NCBI RefSeq assembly: GCF_016758255.1
Contig: NZ_QYAD01000001.1
Span: forward strand, 124,001 to 188,000
Source of the DNA: Leucobacter chromiireducens subsp. chromiireducens
GTDB lineage: Bacteria > Actinomycetota > Actinomycetes > Actinomycetales > Microbacteriaceae
Direction: 5' to 3'
DNA: 64,000 nt
Shown: in pieces, positions 8,925 to 18,301 of the stretch
Position numbering within the stretch: the stretch's first letter is position 1
Layout of the letters: each line of letters opens with the position of its first letter
Program-made: the position numbers and the translations under genes
Notes under the pieces: generated by a model
Databases searched by the model: none
What the model saw: only the letters and a program-made list of their open reading frames with translations
What the model was told of the DNA's origin: nothing

Positions 8925-9377
8925 ATGAGCACCGCAGAGAAGATAGTGTCGGCAGAACGCGTCGTCGCGGCACCCCCGGAACGCGTGTTTGAACTCATCG
9001 CGGACCCCGCGCAGCAGCCCCGGTGGGATGGAAACGAAAATCTCGCGGAGGCCGCCGCCGGTCAGCGCGTGCACGGGGTCGGCGACGTGTTCATCATGAC
9101 CAACGTTGGCGACCGGGTGCGACAGAACCGCATCGTGGAGTTTGCAGAGGGCCGCCGCATTGCCTGGCTGCCCTCCCCCGTTGGCGAGGCTGAGCCCGGG
9201 CACCTGTGGCGCTGGGAGCTGGAACCAGTCGCCGAGGGCACGCTCGTGCGTCACACCTTTGACTGGAGCGGTCTCACTGATTCGACCCGGTTCGCCCGGG
9301 CGCAACAGAACACCGCAGCGGCGCTCCTCAGCTCGATCGACCGGCTCGCAGCGCTCGCTGAGGTCGGCGAGGAGTAG
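8925..9377 (+). CDS. SRPBCC family protein (polyketide cyclase/dehydrase-like)
   Basis: The 150-residue product has the START/SRPBCC helix-grip pattern: an N-terminal strand (VSAERVVAAPPERVFELIADP), the W at PRWDGN, a long curved sheet and a C-terminal helix (AAALLSSIDRLAAL). Such proteins bind hydrophobic ligands; the ligand cannot be predicted. The ATG used is four codons inside the longest frame and gives the usual short N-terminus. It follows parB by 33 bases and ends at a strong bidirectional terminator. No clear role in partition. Confidence 0.75.
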   Translation: MSTAEKIVSAERVVAAPPERVFELIADPAQQPRWDGNENLAEAAAGQRVHGVGDVFIMTNVGDRVRQNRIVEFAEGRRIAWLPSPVGEAEPGHLWRWELEPVAEGTLVRHTFDWSGLTDSTRFARAQQNTAAALLSSIDRLAALAEVGEE

Positions 9378-9396
9378 CTCCCGCCGCTCGCAGACG

Positions 9397-9439
9397 ACAA
9401 CGGCGGGTGGTGAGTCCGAGACTCACCACCCGCCGTTGT
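9397..9439. terminator. Bidirectional terminator hairpin
   Basis: A perfect 19-bp stem (ACAACGGCGGGTGGTGAGT and its complement) with a 5-base loop lies between the convergent SRPBCC gene and trxA. Confidence 0.8.
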
Positions 9440-9470
9440 GCTGTGCGCGACGATGTCGCGCACGCCGGGC

Positions 9471-9794
9471 TTAGATGATGCCGGCGAGGTGCTCCTCGAT
9501 CATCGGCTTCGGCATCGCACCGATGATCTCGCGGACCTCTTCGCCGCCCTTGAACACCTTCATCGCGGGGATGGAGGTGATGCGGTACTGCGCTGCAAGA
9601 TTCGGGTTCTCGTCGACGTTCAGCTTGGCGATGAGCAGCTTGCCCTCCTGCTCGCCAGCAATCTGATCGAGGATCGGCGCAATGGCGCGGCACGGGCCGC
9701 ACCAGGCTGCCCAGAAATCCACGAGTACGGGGATCTCGCTCTGCAGCACGACCTTCTCGAAGGTCTGCTCGTCAACGTTGATGGGTTCGTTCAT
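9471..9794 (-). CDS. trxA: Thioredoxin
   Basis: Thioredoxin reduces protein disulfides in the cytoplasm and is recharged by TrxB. The 107-residue product carries the active site WCGPC (at about 30-34 in FWAAWCGPCRAIAP), the cis-proline motif TSIPA and normal length. The start chosen (MNEPINV) has AAAGGAG six bases upstream; a start six codons earlier has no comparable site. It is downstream of trxB with a 41-base gap, forming a trxB-trxA unit. Confidence 0.96.
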   Translation of the reverse strand: MNEPINVDEQTFEKVVLQSEIPVLVDFWAAWCGPCRAIAPILDQIAGEQEGKLLIAKLNVDENPNLAAQYRITSIPAMKVFKGGEEVREIIGAMPKPMIEEHLAGII

Positions 9795-9835
9795 GATGAC
9801 TCCTTTGGTCACACCAGTAAATTGGGCGCTGCCGA

Positions 9836-10786
9836 TCAGACGGCGGCGAGCTCCGGATTCTTCTGCTCAAGCAGCGCGAGGAAGGCCTCGGCGTCGAGTG
9901 CGGCGACCGTGCCAGATGCGGCAGCGGTGATGGCCTGGCGGTAGTGCGGATCGGTGACGTCGCCGGCGGCGAAGACCCCGGGAACCGAGGTCTTCGAGCT
10001 GCGGCCCTCGACGGCGATGGTGCCCTCCTCCGTGAGATCGAGCTTGCCGTGCACGAGGTGCGTGCGCGGATCGTTGCCGATCGCCACAAAGAGGCCCTGA
10101 ATCGCGAGCTCGCGCTCGGAACCATCGACCGTGCTGCGGAGTGTGACACCCTCGACCTCGGACTCGCCGTGGATTGCCGAAACCTCGGAATCCCACACGA
10201 ACTCGATCTTCTCGTTGTCGAACGCACGCTGCTGCATGATCTTCGATGCCTTGAGCTCGCTGCGGCGATGGATCACGTAGACCTTGTCGGCGAAGCGCGT
10301 GAGGAAGGTCGCCTCCTCCATCGCAGAGTCGCCGCCGCCGACCACCGCGATCGTCTTCTCACGGAAGAAGAAACCGTCGCAGGTGGCGCACCAGGACACG
10401 CCGTGTCCTGAGAGGCGATCCTCATCAGCGAGACCGATCTTGCGGTAGGCGGAGCCGGTCGCGTAGATCACGGTGAGCGCTTCGTGCACGCTGCCGTCAC
10501 CCGCGGTGACACGCTTCACGTCGCCCGAGAAATCGACCTCGGTGATGTCGTCGTAGACAACCTCGGTGCCGAACTTCTCTGCCTGCTCCTGCATACGCTG
10601 CATGAGCTCGGGGCCCTGGATGCCCTCCGGGAAGCCCGGGAAATTCTCCACCTCGGTCGTGTTCATCAGTTCGCCGCCGATGCCGATAGCGCTTGCAAAG
10701 AGCAGCGGTTTCAGGCCAGCGCGGGCCGCGTAAATCGCGGCGGTGAAGCCGGCGGGGCCGGAACCGATGATGATGATCTGCTGCAT
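9836..10786 (-). CDS. trxB: Thioredoxin-disulfide reductase
   Basis: TrxB transfers electrons from NADPH through FAD to thioredoxin. The 316-residue protein has an N-terminal FAD motif GSGPAGFTAAIYAARAG, the redox-active CATC (in SWCATCDGFF), an NADPH motif VVGGGDSAMEEA and the C-terminal FAD motif VFAAGDVTD. The start MQQIIIIGSG follows a GAGGAG site; the open frame extends far upstream without family similarity. It lies directly downstream of the DUF6049-like gene, where other actinobacteria carry murJ. Confidence 0.96.
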   Translation of the reverse strand: MQQIIIIGSGPAGFTAAIYAARAGLKPLLFASAIGIGGELMNTTEVENFPGFPEGIQGPELMQRMQEQAEKFGTEVVYDDITEVDFSGDVKRVTAGDGSVHEALTVIYATGSAYRKIGLADEDRLSGHGVSWCATCDGFFFREKTIAVVGGGDSAMEEATFLTRFADKVYVIHRRSELKASKIMQQRAFDNEKIEFVWDSEVSAIHGESEVEGVTLRSTVDGSERELAIQGLFVAIGNDPRTHLVHGKLDLTEEGTIAVEGRSSKTSVPGVFAAGDVTDPHYRQAITAAASGTVAALDAEAFLALLEQKNPELAAV

Positions 10787-10865
10787 GAGGCTCCTCGCAC
10801 GCATTGCTGATGAATCACGGTCGCGGATCGACCGTTCAGGGGGTACAACCCATCCTAGGCTTGCG

Positions 10866-13235
10866 CTATTCCTGCTCGCTGGTGACGGCCTCGGAAGCGG
10901 ACTGGGCGCGGGCACGTTGGCGGAGGCTCCGCCAAATCCCAAAGCCGAGCAGCGCAGCCGCAAGCCCGCCGAGCGTCCACAGCGCGATCGATTCAATCGA
11001 GCTGCGGATTGAGATGGAGAGAGTGCCGGTGAACACCGTCGGATCACCGTCAGTTGCGGAGATCGTTACGACCAGTCCGGACTCGCCGGAAGACACCCGA
11101 CTGTGTACCGGCACGAGCAACTGCTGGTTGCCCTCCGCGGGGATAATCACGTCCGGAAAGCTGCGCTCGCTGAGGGAGAGCGCAGCAGACGCGGGATTGA
11201 CGTCCACACGCACGCGCGCATCGAAGGGAAGCGTGTTGCGCAACTGCACGGGGAAACGGGTAGATGTGCCCACGAGCTGTACATGCTCGGTGCTGACCGC
11301 CTGCACGCCCTCGAGGAGCTCGGCGTCGCGCGCGCGGTAGGCGGCTGCCACGTCCGCGAAGTCTGCATCGGGCGCACCATGCCTGGTAGCAAACAACTCC
11401 AGCAGGCGCGTGCGCTGGTAGCCGCTCAGATACTCAGGGTTGACGAGCACCGCGCCGATCTGTGTGACGGAAGACTCGCGGCCCACTGCGGCACGCAGCA
11501 GTTCGCGGCGCTCCTCGAGTGTGTCCCCCGAGCGCAGCTTCGCCGTGCCCTGTGGGAGTTCGGCGAGCGGCGTCTGCTCAAGCCAGTCGAAAGTGCTGAG
11601 CTGCTCGAGCAGGGCGCTCGGTTGCTCGGCGTTTGCGACTGCGCCGCGGTCGAGCGCGAGCAGCACACCCGGCTGCGAGTGCTGCGCGGCGAGCGCAAGC
11701 TGAGCCGCAAGTCGTGCCGCGCCCGCGGCCCGTTCAGCCGACGTGCCTCCGGTGAGCGCATCGCGTGCGGCCGCGCTCAGACTCGCATCGGCGACATACG
11801 CTGTGCCGTCGCCGAGCTGTGCGCGGGGCCCACCCGTGAGCCCCGCGTTGCTTGAGCTCACCACGGTGGTGGTGATGCCGTTGCTCCTCAGGAACTCAAG
11901 AGTGTCCGCGTTCACCGAGCCCTCCGCGGGCCAGGCGATGCGTGAAGCTGGCTCCCACGCGAGAAGCTCGGGAAGTGTTGGGGCGCTTGCCGGCTGGGGG
12001 CCACTCGCGTCGTCGGCACCTGCTGGCGCGTCGGAAGTTTCCGCCGGAGCTGCGTCATCCGCCGTCGCGGGGGCCTGCTCAGTGGGGGTCGTTTCCGGTT
12101 TACCGTCGGCAGGCGTGGGGCCTGCGGGCGCTGGGAAAGATCCAAATCGAGTCACAAAATCGAGGCTCGAGGGTGCGAGGAGTTTTGAGAAGCCGAGCGC
12201 AGCCTGAGCCGCCGGGTCTGCATCAGCGAACTGCAGCAGGAACACCGGGAGGTCGAGTGCGGTGAGGCGCTCGAGGAAGAGGCGCGAGTTCTCGGGCGCC
12301 TCCTCGCCGTATGCGCGAATCCCAGCGATGACACGGGGATCGATCGCGAGCGTTGCCCGCTGCGTCCGCGCCTCGGTGAGGAGCCGATCCCACTCCGGCG
12401 TGAGCGCCTCCAGCTGACCCCGCGTGGGGAGCGTGCGAATCTCATCGGGGAAGACCAGCGGCACGATGACGCCGAGCTGCACCGTTGGAGTCTTGTGCGC
12501 CGCCGCGCGTGAGCCCGCTCCCGTGGTGGCCTGCTCCGGCCCGTGCCACACAATCGGGGTGGTGGCGGTGAGGAGCGGATCCGCGGGACCGTCGGCCGTC
12601 TCGGCGTCCGAATCCGATGAGTCAGTGGACTCCGCAGACTCTCCCGCATTGTGCTGCGTGGCGGCATCCGCGTCGGAATCGGTAGGTTCGGGATCCCCCT
12701 CGTCTTCTGCGCGCAGCTCGGCGCGGAGCAGGTGCACACCAAACGGGGTGCTCGCCGTGAGCGCGACATCCGCGCGCGGCACTGTGAGCGTGAGCGCCTG
12801 ACTCTTCCCCGCTTGCGTCGCACCTACGTTGAGCGTGCCGAGCGGGGACAGACTCCCCGCGGGTTCTTCCGCGAGGCCGGCCGCATCAGCAACCGCCTCG
12901 GTGGCGATCTCCACGACCAGTTCCCCCGCGGGAATGGGTTCCGAGCTCGGATTTTGGATCAGGATCGCGAGCTCAAGTGTTTCCGTCTCGGGACGGAGTA
13001 CCGGGTCGCTCGCTGCGATGACGAGGGAGGCGAGCTCTTCGGGCTGATCGACCGTGTCCGTGTCCGTGTCCTCGCCTGCGGCGTCAGCGTCGGCAGCCGC
13101 GGTGCGCGAGACATCTGCCGTGAAACGCGCGTGTGCCTGCGCTGCTGCGGGGCCCAGCGCGAGGTGACCGCCGACCGCGACTCCGAGCGCGAGCATCGTC
13201 GCGGTGAATGCGCGGAACAGGGGAACTCGGGCCAT
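10866..13235 (-). CDS. DUF6049-like large exported protein with C-terminal membrane anchor
   Basis: This 789-residue protein begins MARVPLFRAFTATMLALGV, a signal peptide ending near AQAHA, and ends with one transmembrane helix (IALWTLGGLAAALLGFGIW) and a short basic tail. Between them is a long Ala/Glu/Thr-rich extracellular part with acidic low-complexity linkers (about 210-260 and 390-445). It corresponds in place and architecture to the actinobacterial family typified by M. tuberculosis Rv3909 (DUF6049), next to pcnA and normally beside murJ. A role in envelope assembly is only inferred from that context. The family assignment is from memory of architecture, not from a search. Confidence 0.75.
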   Translation of the reverse strand: MARVPLFRAFTATMLALGVAVGGHLALGPAAAQAHARFTADVSRTAAADADAAGEDTDTDTVDQPEELASLVIAASDPVLRPETETLELAILIQNPSSEPIPAGELVVEIATEAVADAAGLAEEPAGSLSPLGTLNVGATQAGKSQALTLTVPRADVALTASTPFGVHLLRAELRAEDEGDPEPTDSDADAATQHNAGESAESTDSSDSDAETADGPADPLLTATTPIVWHGPEQATTGAGSRAAAHKTPTVQLGVIVPLVFPDEIRTLPTRGQLEALTPEWDRLLTEARTQRATLAIDPRVIAGIRAYGEEAPENSRLFLERLTALDLPVFLLQFADADPAAQAALGFSKLLAPSSLDFVTRFGSFPAPAGPTPADGKPETTPTEQAPATADDAAPAETSDAPAGADDASGPQPASAPTLPELLAWEPASRIAWPAEGSVNADTLEFLRSNGITTTVVSSSNAGLTGGPRAQLGDGTAYVADASLSAAARDALTGGTSAERAAGAARLAAQLALAAQHSQPGVLLALDRGAVANAEQPSALLEQLSTFDWLEQTPLAELPQGTAKLRSGDTLEERRELLRAAVGRESSVTQIGAVLVNPEYLSGYQRTRLLELFATRHGAPDADFADVAAAYRARDAELLEGVQAVSTEHVQLVGTSTRFPVQLRNTLPFDARVRVDVNPASAALSLSERSFPDVIIPAEGNQQLLVPVHSRVSSGESGLVVTISATDGDPTVFTGTLSISIRSSIESIALWTLGGLAAALLGFGIWRSLRQRARAQSASEAVTSEQE

Positions 13236-13288
13236 ACGCTCCAGTCTAAAGACCAGCTCTGGGATCCAGGCCCAGGTACCCTGGGGGG

Positions 13289-14725
13289 ATGCTTTCCCTT
13301 GCCGAGTCCATGGACGCCCTGCGTGCCATCGCCGCCTCCGCACCCGTCGCTTCCCTCGCCAAGGCTTTTGCCGCGCGAGGACACGAGTTCGCCCTCGTCG
13401 GCGGGCCCGTTCGCGATGCGATGCTGGGCCGCGCAGTGACGGACCTCGACTTCACGACGTCCGCGCGCCCCGAGCAGACGCGCGAGATCCTCGACGAACT
13501 GAGCGGCAATGTGTGGGATGTTGGCCGGGACTTCGGCACGATTGCTGCGCGCGTGCACGGCGAGGTCGTGGAGATCACCACGTATCGCGCGGAGGTGTAC
13601 CGCGAAGATTCGCGGAAGCCGAGCGTGAGCTACGGCGACACGATCGAGGGCGATCTCGTGCGCCGCGACTTCACGATCAACGCCCTCGCACTCATGCTGC
13701 CCGATATGCGCCTCGTGGATGTGTCGGGTGGCGTCGAGGACCTGCTGGCTGGGCGCATCCACACGCCCGGGGCGCCGTCGGCCTCCTTCACTGATGACCC
13801 GCTGCGCATGTTGCGCGCAGCTCGTTTCGCGGCGCAGCTCGGGTTCGAAGTGGCGGCGGAGACGCAGGCGGCGATGGCGGAATACGCCGAGCGGCTCGAC
13901 ATCATCTCCGCCGAGCGGATCCGTGACGAGCTGGTGAAGCTGCTCGGCACGAACGATCCGGTGCCCGGGATACGGCTGCTCGTCGACACGGGGCTCGCGG
14001 AGCGATTCCTCCCCGAGCTCACCGCGCTGCAGGCAACGCAGGATGACCACGGGCGACACAAGGATGTCTACGAGCACAGCCTCACCGTGCTGCGGCAAGC
14101 CATCCAGCTGGAGCGGGATCGTCGCCCCGCGGACGTCACTGCTCCCGACATCGTGCTGCGGCTTGCCGCGCTGCTGCACGACATTGGGAAGCCCGCAACG
14201 CGTCGCTTCGAGCGCGGCGGGGTCACGTTCCACCACCACGATGTCGTGGGCGCGAAGCTCGCGAAGAAGCGCTTGCGCGAGCTGCGCTTCGACAACGACA
14301 CCATCAAGCGCGCGGCACGTCTGATCGAGCTGCACCTGCGTTTCTTTGGGTACAGCGACCAGCCGTGGACTGACGCCGCGGTGCGGCGGTACGTGCGTGA
14401 TGCAGGAGACGAGCTCGAGCAACTCCACATCCTCACGCGCGCTGACGTGACGACACGCAATCGCCGGAAGGCGGAGCGCCTCGACCACGCCTATGACGAC
14501 ATCGAGCGCCGCATCGACGAACTCGCCGCCGCCGAGGAGCTTGCGGCGGTACGCCCGGAGCTCGACGGCGCGCAGATCATGGCAATCCTTGAGATCCCTC
14601 CGGGGCCGCTGGTGGGCCGGGCATATAAGTTCCTGCTCGACGTGCGCCTCGACGAGGGGCCGATCGGGCCGGAGGCCGCCGAGGAGCGGTTGCGGGCCTG
14701 GTACGCGGAGCAGGACGTCGCGTGA
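13289..14725 (+). CDS. pcnA: CCA tRNA nucleotidyltransferase
   Basis: This enzyme adds or repairs the CCA end of tRNAs. The 478-residue product shows the nucleotidyltransferase-2 signature LVGGPVRDAMLGR with the catalytic TDLDF (about 36-56), the RNA/ATP-binding RRDFTINALA and RMLRAARFAAQLGF motifs, and an HD phosphohydrolase domain (LLHDIGKP about 294-301, LRFFGYSDQ). The first ATG is used; a second lies seven codons later. It is divergent from the DUF6049-like gene with 53 bases between and overlaps the deacetylase start by 4 bases. The gene name is used in actinobacteria although the product is a CCA enzyme. Confidence 0.95.
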   Translation: MLSLAESMDALRAIAASAPVASLAKAFAARGHEFALVGGPVRDAMLGRAVTDLDFTTSARPEQTREILDELSGNVWDVGRDFGTIAARVHGEVVEITTYRAEVYREDSRKPSVSYGDTIEGDLVRRDFTINALALMLPDMRLVDVSGGVEDLLAGRIHTPGAPSASFTDDPLRMLRAARFAAQLGFEVAAETQAAMAEYAERLDIISAERIRDELVKLLGTNDPVPGIRLLVDTGLAERFLPELTALQATQDDHGRHKDVYEHSLTVLRQAIQLERDRRPADVTAPDIVLRLAALLHDIGKPATRRFERGGVTFHHHDVVGAKLAKKRLRELRFDNDTIKRAARLIELHLRFFGYSDQPWTDAAVRRYVRDAGDELEQLHILTRADVTTRNRRKAERLDHAYDDIERRIDELAAAEELAAVRPELDGAQIMAILEIPPGPLVGRAYKFLLDVRLDEGPIGPEAAEERLRAWYAEQDVA

Positions 14726-15600
14726 GCGACGAAGCGAACGACGACCCCGCGAGCATGAGCGTCAGGAAAGAAGAGCTGAGCATGGAAACGACCGAGAACG
14801 CATACGACGCGTCGAACCCCACCACCTGGTTCGGGGGTCGACCCCGTGTCATGTTCGTGCACGCACACCCGGATGACGAATCGATCACTACGGGTGGCAC
14901 CCTTGCCGGGCTTGCGAGCGCCGGTCGGGAGCCGCTGCTGGTGACCCTCACGCGCGGCGAGCGCGGTGAGGTCGTTGACGGGCCGTTCCAGCACCTGCAG
15001 GGCACGGATGGGCTGGCACCGCACCGCCAGGGCGAACTCGCCGCCGCGCTTTTCATGCTGGGGATCGAGCGGCACGTCTTCCTCGGGGTCGAGCCCGCGC
15101 GAGCTGCGGGCTACCCGCCGGCGATCTACGAGGACTCGGGCATGAGCTGGGGCCCGGACGGCCGGGCGACCGCCGCCCCTGACGCGAGCGCGGACGCGCT
15201 CACCAGTGCGCCTGCCGTCGAAGCGCTCAACGATCTGCTGGCCGCGGCGCACGATGCCGGCGCTCAGGGCATCGTGAGCTATGACGATGGGGGCGGCTAC
15301 GGTCACCCCGACCATGTGTTCGCGCACCGCATCGCGCGTGCGGTCGCCGCCGCGCTGGGGCTGCCGTTCTGGGAGATCGCGGATGACACCGCGGCAGACG
15401 CGGAGGCGGAGCTGGTGGAGACGCACGAGATCGATGCGTGGAGTGATCGAAAGGTCGCCGCGCTGCGCTCGCACGTTACCCAACTGACTGTTGATGGGGA
15501 CGACATCGTGCACGTGGGCGGGCAGCGTCAGCCGATCTCGTCCCGCGAGCTGTTCCGCCTGCGAACGCTCCCGGCAGACGCGCCGAGCCAGGCGGAGTAG
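14722..15600 (+). CDS. mshB: PIG-L family deacetylase, MshB-like (GlcNAc-inositol deacetylase)
   Basis: MshB removes the acetyl group from GlcNAc-inositol in mycothiol synthesis; the paralog Mca cleaves mycothiol conjugates. The 292-residue product has the zinc-binding AHPDDE at about 48-53 and the second zinc-site motif [10 protein letters not shown], and its C-terminal [11 protein letters not shown] also matches MshB. Neighbouring ino1 and mshA-like genes support the MshB role over Mca. The GTG overlapping the pcnA stop is used; an ATG 20 codons later (METTENAY) has an AAGAG site and is a serious alternative, since the first 20 residues look non-conserved. Confidence 0.82.
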   Translation: MSDEANDDPASMSVRKEELSMETTENAYDASNPTTWFGGRPRVMFVHAHPDDESITTGGTLAGLASAGREPLLVTLTRGERGEVVDGPFQHLQGTDGLAPHRQGELAAALFMLGIERHVFLGVEPARAAGYPPAIYEDSGMSWGPDGRATAAPDASADALTSAPAVEALNDLLAAAHDAGAQGIVSYDDGGGYGHPDHVFAHRIARAVAAALGLPFWEIADDTAADAEAELVETHEIDAWSDRKVAALRSHVTQLTVDGDDIVHVGGQRQPISSRELFRLRTLPADAPSQAE

Positions 15601-15650
15601 ACTCTTCCCTCGGGCGCGCCGCGCCCGAAATCGTGAGGAACAGGGGTTCG

Positions 15651-16724
15651 ATGACTGTGAAGGTAGCCCTCGCGGGCGTTGGCAACTGCGTGAGCTCGCT
15701 CGTTCAGGGCGTGGAGTATTACCGCGGAGCCGCTGAAGACGAGCAGGTTCCGGGCCTGATGCACGTCCGTCTGGGCGGTCACCACGTGTCCGACCTTGAG
15801 TTCGTTGCGGCGTTCGAGGTTGACGCTGCAAAGGTTGGGCTCGACCTGGGTGAGGCCATCTGGGCGGGGCACAACAACACCATCAAGTTCTCGGACGTTC
15901 CGGAGATCGGGATCACGGTGCAGCGCGGGCCCACGTTCGATGGCCTCGGCGAGTACTACCGTGACGCGGTCGAAGAGTCCGCCGCTGAGCCGGTCGATGT
16001 TGCGCAGGTGCTGCGCGATTCTGGCGCTGACGTGCTGGCGTGCTACCTGCCGGTGGGCAGCGAAGAGGCCGTGAAGTTCTACGCGCAGGCCGCGCTCGAC
16101 GCCGGCGTCGCGTTCGTGAACGCTGTGCCCGTGTTCGTGGCGAGCGACCCGGAGTGGGCTGCAAAGTTTGTTGCGGCAGGCGTGCCCATTGTCGGCGACG
16201 ACATCAAGAGCCAGGTGGGTGCAACGATCACGCACCGCGTTCTTGCGCGCCTGATGGAGAGCCGCGGCATCGCCCTCGATCACACCTACCAGCTCAATGT
16301 GGGCGGCAACATGGACTTCAAGAACATGCTTGAGCGCAGCCGCCTGAAGTCGAAGAAGATCTCGAAGACGCAGGCCGTCACCTCGAACCTTGATGTGAAC
16401 CTCTCGGACGAGGACGTGCACATCGGGCCGAGCGACCACGTGCCGTGGCTTGAGGATCGGAAGTTCGCCTTCGTTCGGCTGGAGGGGCGAGGCTTCGGTG
16501 ATGTCCCCATGAGCCTGGAGTACAAGCTCGAGGTGTGGGACTCCCCCAACTCGGCCGGCACGATGATCGACGCGATCCGCATTGCGCACGTTGCGCGTGA
16601 GCGCGGCATCGGCGGCCCCGTCGAGGCGGCCTCCGCGTACTTCATGAAGTCGCCCCCCGTACAGAAGCCGGATCATGCGGCGCGCACCGAACTTGAGGAG
16701 TTCCTCGCTGATCCCGCGGCATAG
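15651..16724 (+). CDS. ino1: Inositol-3-phosphate synthase (myo-inositol-1-phosphate synthase)
   Basis: The enzyme converts glucose 6-phosphate to inositol 3-phosphate with NAD, supplying inositol for mycothiol (MshA substrate) and phosphatidylinositol. The 357-residue protein has the N-terminal NAD motif GVGNCVSS, the actinobacterial segments [33 protein letters not shown] and [16 protein letters not shown]. The start ATG follows AGGGG; the frame is open six codons further upstream. It lies between mshB and the convergent mshA-like gene and ends at a strong hairpin. Confidence 0.95.
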   Translation: MTVKVALAGVGNCVSSLVQGVEYYRGAAEDEQVPGLMHVRLGGHHVSDLEFVAAFEVDAAKVGLDLGEAIWAGHNNTIKFSDVPEIGITVQRGPTFDGLGEYYRDAVEESAAEPVDVAQVLRDSGADVLACYLPVGSEEAVKFYAQAALDAGVAFVNAVPVFVASDPEWAAKFVAAGVPIVGDDIKSQVGATITHRVLARLMESRGIALDHTYQLNVGGNMDFKNMLERSRLKSKKISKTQAVTSNLDVNLSDEDVHIGPSDHVPWLEDRKFAFVRLEGRGFGDVPMSLEYKLEVWDSPNSAGTMIDAIRIAHVARERGIGGPVEAASAYFMKSPPVQKPDHAARTELEEFLADPAA

Positions 16725-16740
16725 CTTCTGCGAGGTGTGA

Positions 16741-16773
16741 TGTGGGGCCCGGCGAGTTTCGCCGGGCCCCACA
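16741..16773. terminator. Terminator between ino1 and mshA
   Basis: A perfect 15-bp stem (TGTGGGGCCCGGCGA) with a 3-base loop sits between the two convergent genes and can serve both directions. The following bases to 16859 contain a second looser pair, GCATATTC near 16775 and GAATATGC near 16837. Confidence 0.8.
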
Positions 16774-16859
16774 CGCATATTCCAGAATAGGAATGGCATG
16801 CGGAAGCGAAAACCCCCTTGATCTATTCCAGACTTTGAATATGCGGATTCGGGTATGGA

Positions 16860-18065
16860 CTAGTCGTTGCGTGAGACGCGCAGGCGGGCATACACCTCGG
16901 TGAGCTGCGCGGCGTGCGCGTCCCAGCTATGGGAGAGCGCGTGTGCTCGGGCCGCCCGGCCCAGCTCGCTCCGCCGGGCGGGGTCATGCAGCAGCTCACC
17001 CAATACCCGGGCCCATTCGCGAGGCTGACGCCCCACGACCCGCACGCCCGCCTCTCCGGGCGGCGTCGCCTCGAGCAGCCCAGTGTGCGCCGCGACGACC
17101 GCGGGAACCCCGGCGGCCGCGGCCTCGAGCGCGACCAGCCCGAAAGTTTCCGAGTGCGAGGGAACGAGGACGAGCGCGCTGTCTGCGAAGAGAGCGGCCG
17201 CTGCCGCCCGATCCTGCGCGGGGAGGAAACGCACGCGGTCCGCGATCCCCTCACGCGCGGCAAGTACGCGGAGCTCCGCTGCGTACTGCTCCGCGCCAGG
17301 CGTCGGCTCCCCCGCCACAACCAGTTCGCATCGTGCCCACAGCGCGGGATCCTGACGCGCGAGCTCCGCCGCTGCAGCCACCGCGAGGTCTTGTCCTTTG
17401 AGGGGCTGCACACGCCCGAGCACCGTGATGCGCAGCGGCCTCTCGGGATCCCGAACCGCAGTGGTGTCGTCGCGGGGGCGGAAGAGCGCAGTGTCGACCC
17501 CGGGGGTCACCACGGAAATCCCGCGCCGCGAGGCCCCGGAGCCGGAGACGATGGCCTCGCGCTCACTGGTGCTGCACGCGATGAGCTGGGTCAGATGGGT
17601 GAGCGCGCGCTCACCTGCCAAGCGCGTGGGCGGTTCGGGACGATCCCCCGGCGCGAGCCGAGCGTTCTTCTGGGCGCCGACGGTATGTAGGGTGAGCGCC
17701 GCAGTGACCCCGCTCTGGGCAGCAAGCGGCAAGGCCGCGATCCCGCTCAGCCAGTAGTGCGCGTGCACGGCATCAAAGGTGCCGTGATCGCGAAGTGCCC
17801 GCGCGAACTCGGGGACCAGCCTGGGGAGTGCCTCCTTGCGCGCGTCGACGCTGCCCGCGGAAAGCGACACGAGTGTGGCGCCATCGCCGAGGTCGCTGCA
17901 GCCACTGGGCTGTGCTGCACTTGCGCGAGTGAACGCTGTTACGTCGTGACCGGCGCGTGAGAGGGCCCGTGCCGCCTGTGCAACGACGACGTTCATACCG
18001 CCGGCATCGCCGCTGCCCGGCACCGCAGCAGGCGAGGTGTGCATGGAGACGAGCGCAATCCGCAT
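16860..18065 (-). CDS. mshA: GT4 glycosyltransferase, MshA-like (D-inositol-3-phosphate glycosyltransferase)
   Basis: MshA joins N-acetylglucosamine from UDP-GlcNAc to inositol 3-phosphate, the first step of mycothiol synthesis. The 401-residue product opens RIALVSMHTSPAAVPGSGDAGGMN, very close to known MshA, with HYWLSG, TLHTVGAQKN, the PGVDTALFRP junction between the two Rossmann domains and the GT-B donor motif SHSETFGLVALEAAAAG. ATG start. Convergent with ino1, whose product is the acceptor substrate, which supports the assignment over a generic GT4 enzyme. Confidence 0.88.
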   Translation of the reverse strand: MRIALVSMHTSPAAVPGSGDAGGMNVVVAQAARALSRAGHDVTAFTRASAAQPSGCSDLGDGATLVSLSAGSVDARKEALPRLVPEFARALRDHGTFDAVHAHYWLSGIAALPLAAQSGVTAALTLHTVGAQKNARLAPGDRPEPPTRLAGERALTHLTQLIACSTSEREAIVSGSGASRRGISVVTPGVDTALFRPRDDTTAVRDPERPLRITVLGRVQPLKGQDLAVAAAAELARQDPALWARCELVVAGEPTPGAEQYAAELRVLAAREGIADRVRFLPAQDRAAAAALFADSALVLVPSHSETFGLVALEAAAAGVPAVVAAHTGLLEATPPGEAGVRVVGRQPREWARVLGELLHDPARRSELGRAARAHALSHSWDAHAAQLTEVYARLRVSRND

Positions 18066-18179
18066 GGCCTCAGCGTAGGCGAGCCGAAGCGCCGTGCCGG
18101 TGCCACACGCGCCGGCGCGACGCTCCCTCGCGTCTTTCCGGAGAAGCCGCCTGTCTGGCCCCCGTGGAGCGCGAGAAAG

Positions 18180-18213
18180 TGATAAGCTTTCCGGGTTGTC
18201 TGTGTGCGCCGTA
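18180..18213 (+). promoter_or_regulatory. rpsF operon promoter/leader element shared with rpmB operon
   Basis: An extended -10 (TG-A-TAAGCT, 18180-18188) is followed by TTTCC, TTG, CTGTG and GCGCCGT. Nearly the same string, with small indels, follows the -10 of rpmB at 48928. No good -35 is visible 17 bases upstream of TAAGCT here. Confidence 0.5.
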
Positions 18214-18301
18214 CCCTTCGGAACGCACCGGCACGATGCACAAACACCCTCCTGCCACAGAAATCCTGTGGCCGTGAAGTCCGAAGGAGGTGGGTCAGTT
18301 A

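Noticed and set aside
16774..16859. Terminal inverted repeat GCATATTC/GAATATGC as a mobile-element remnant
   Set aside because: Only 8 bp, no target duplication and no transposase; more likely part of the mshA 3' region.
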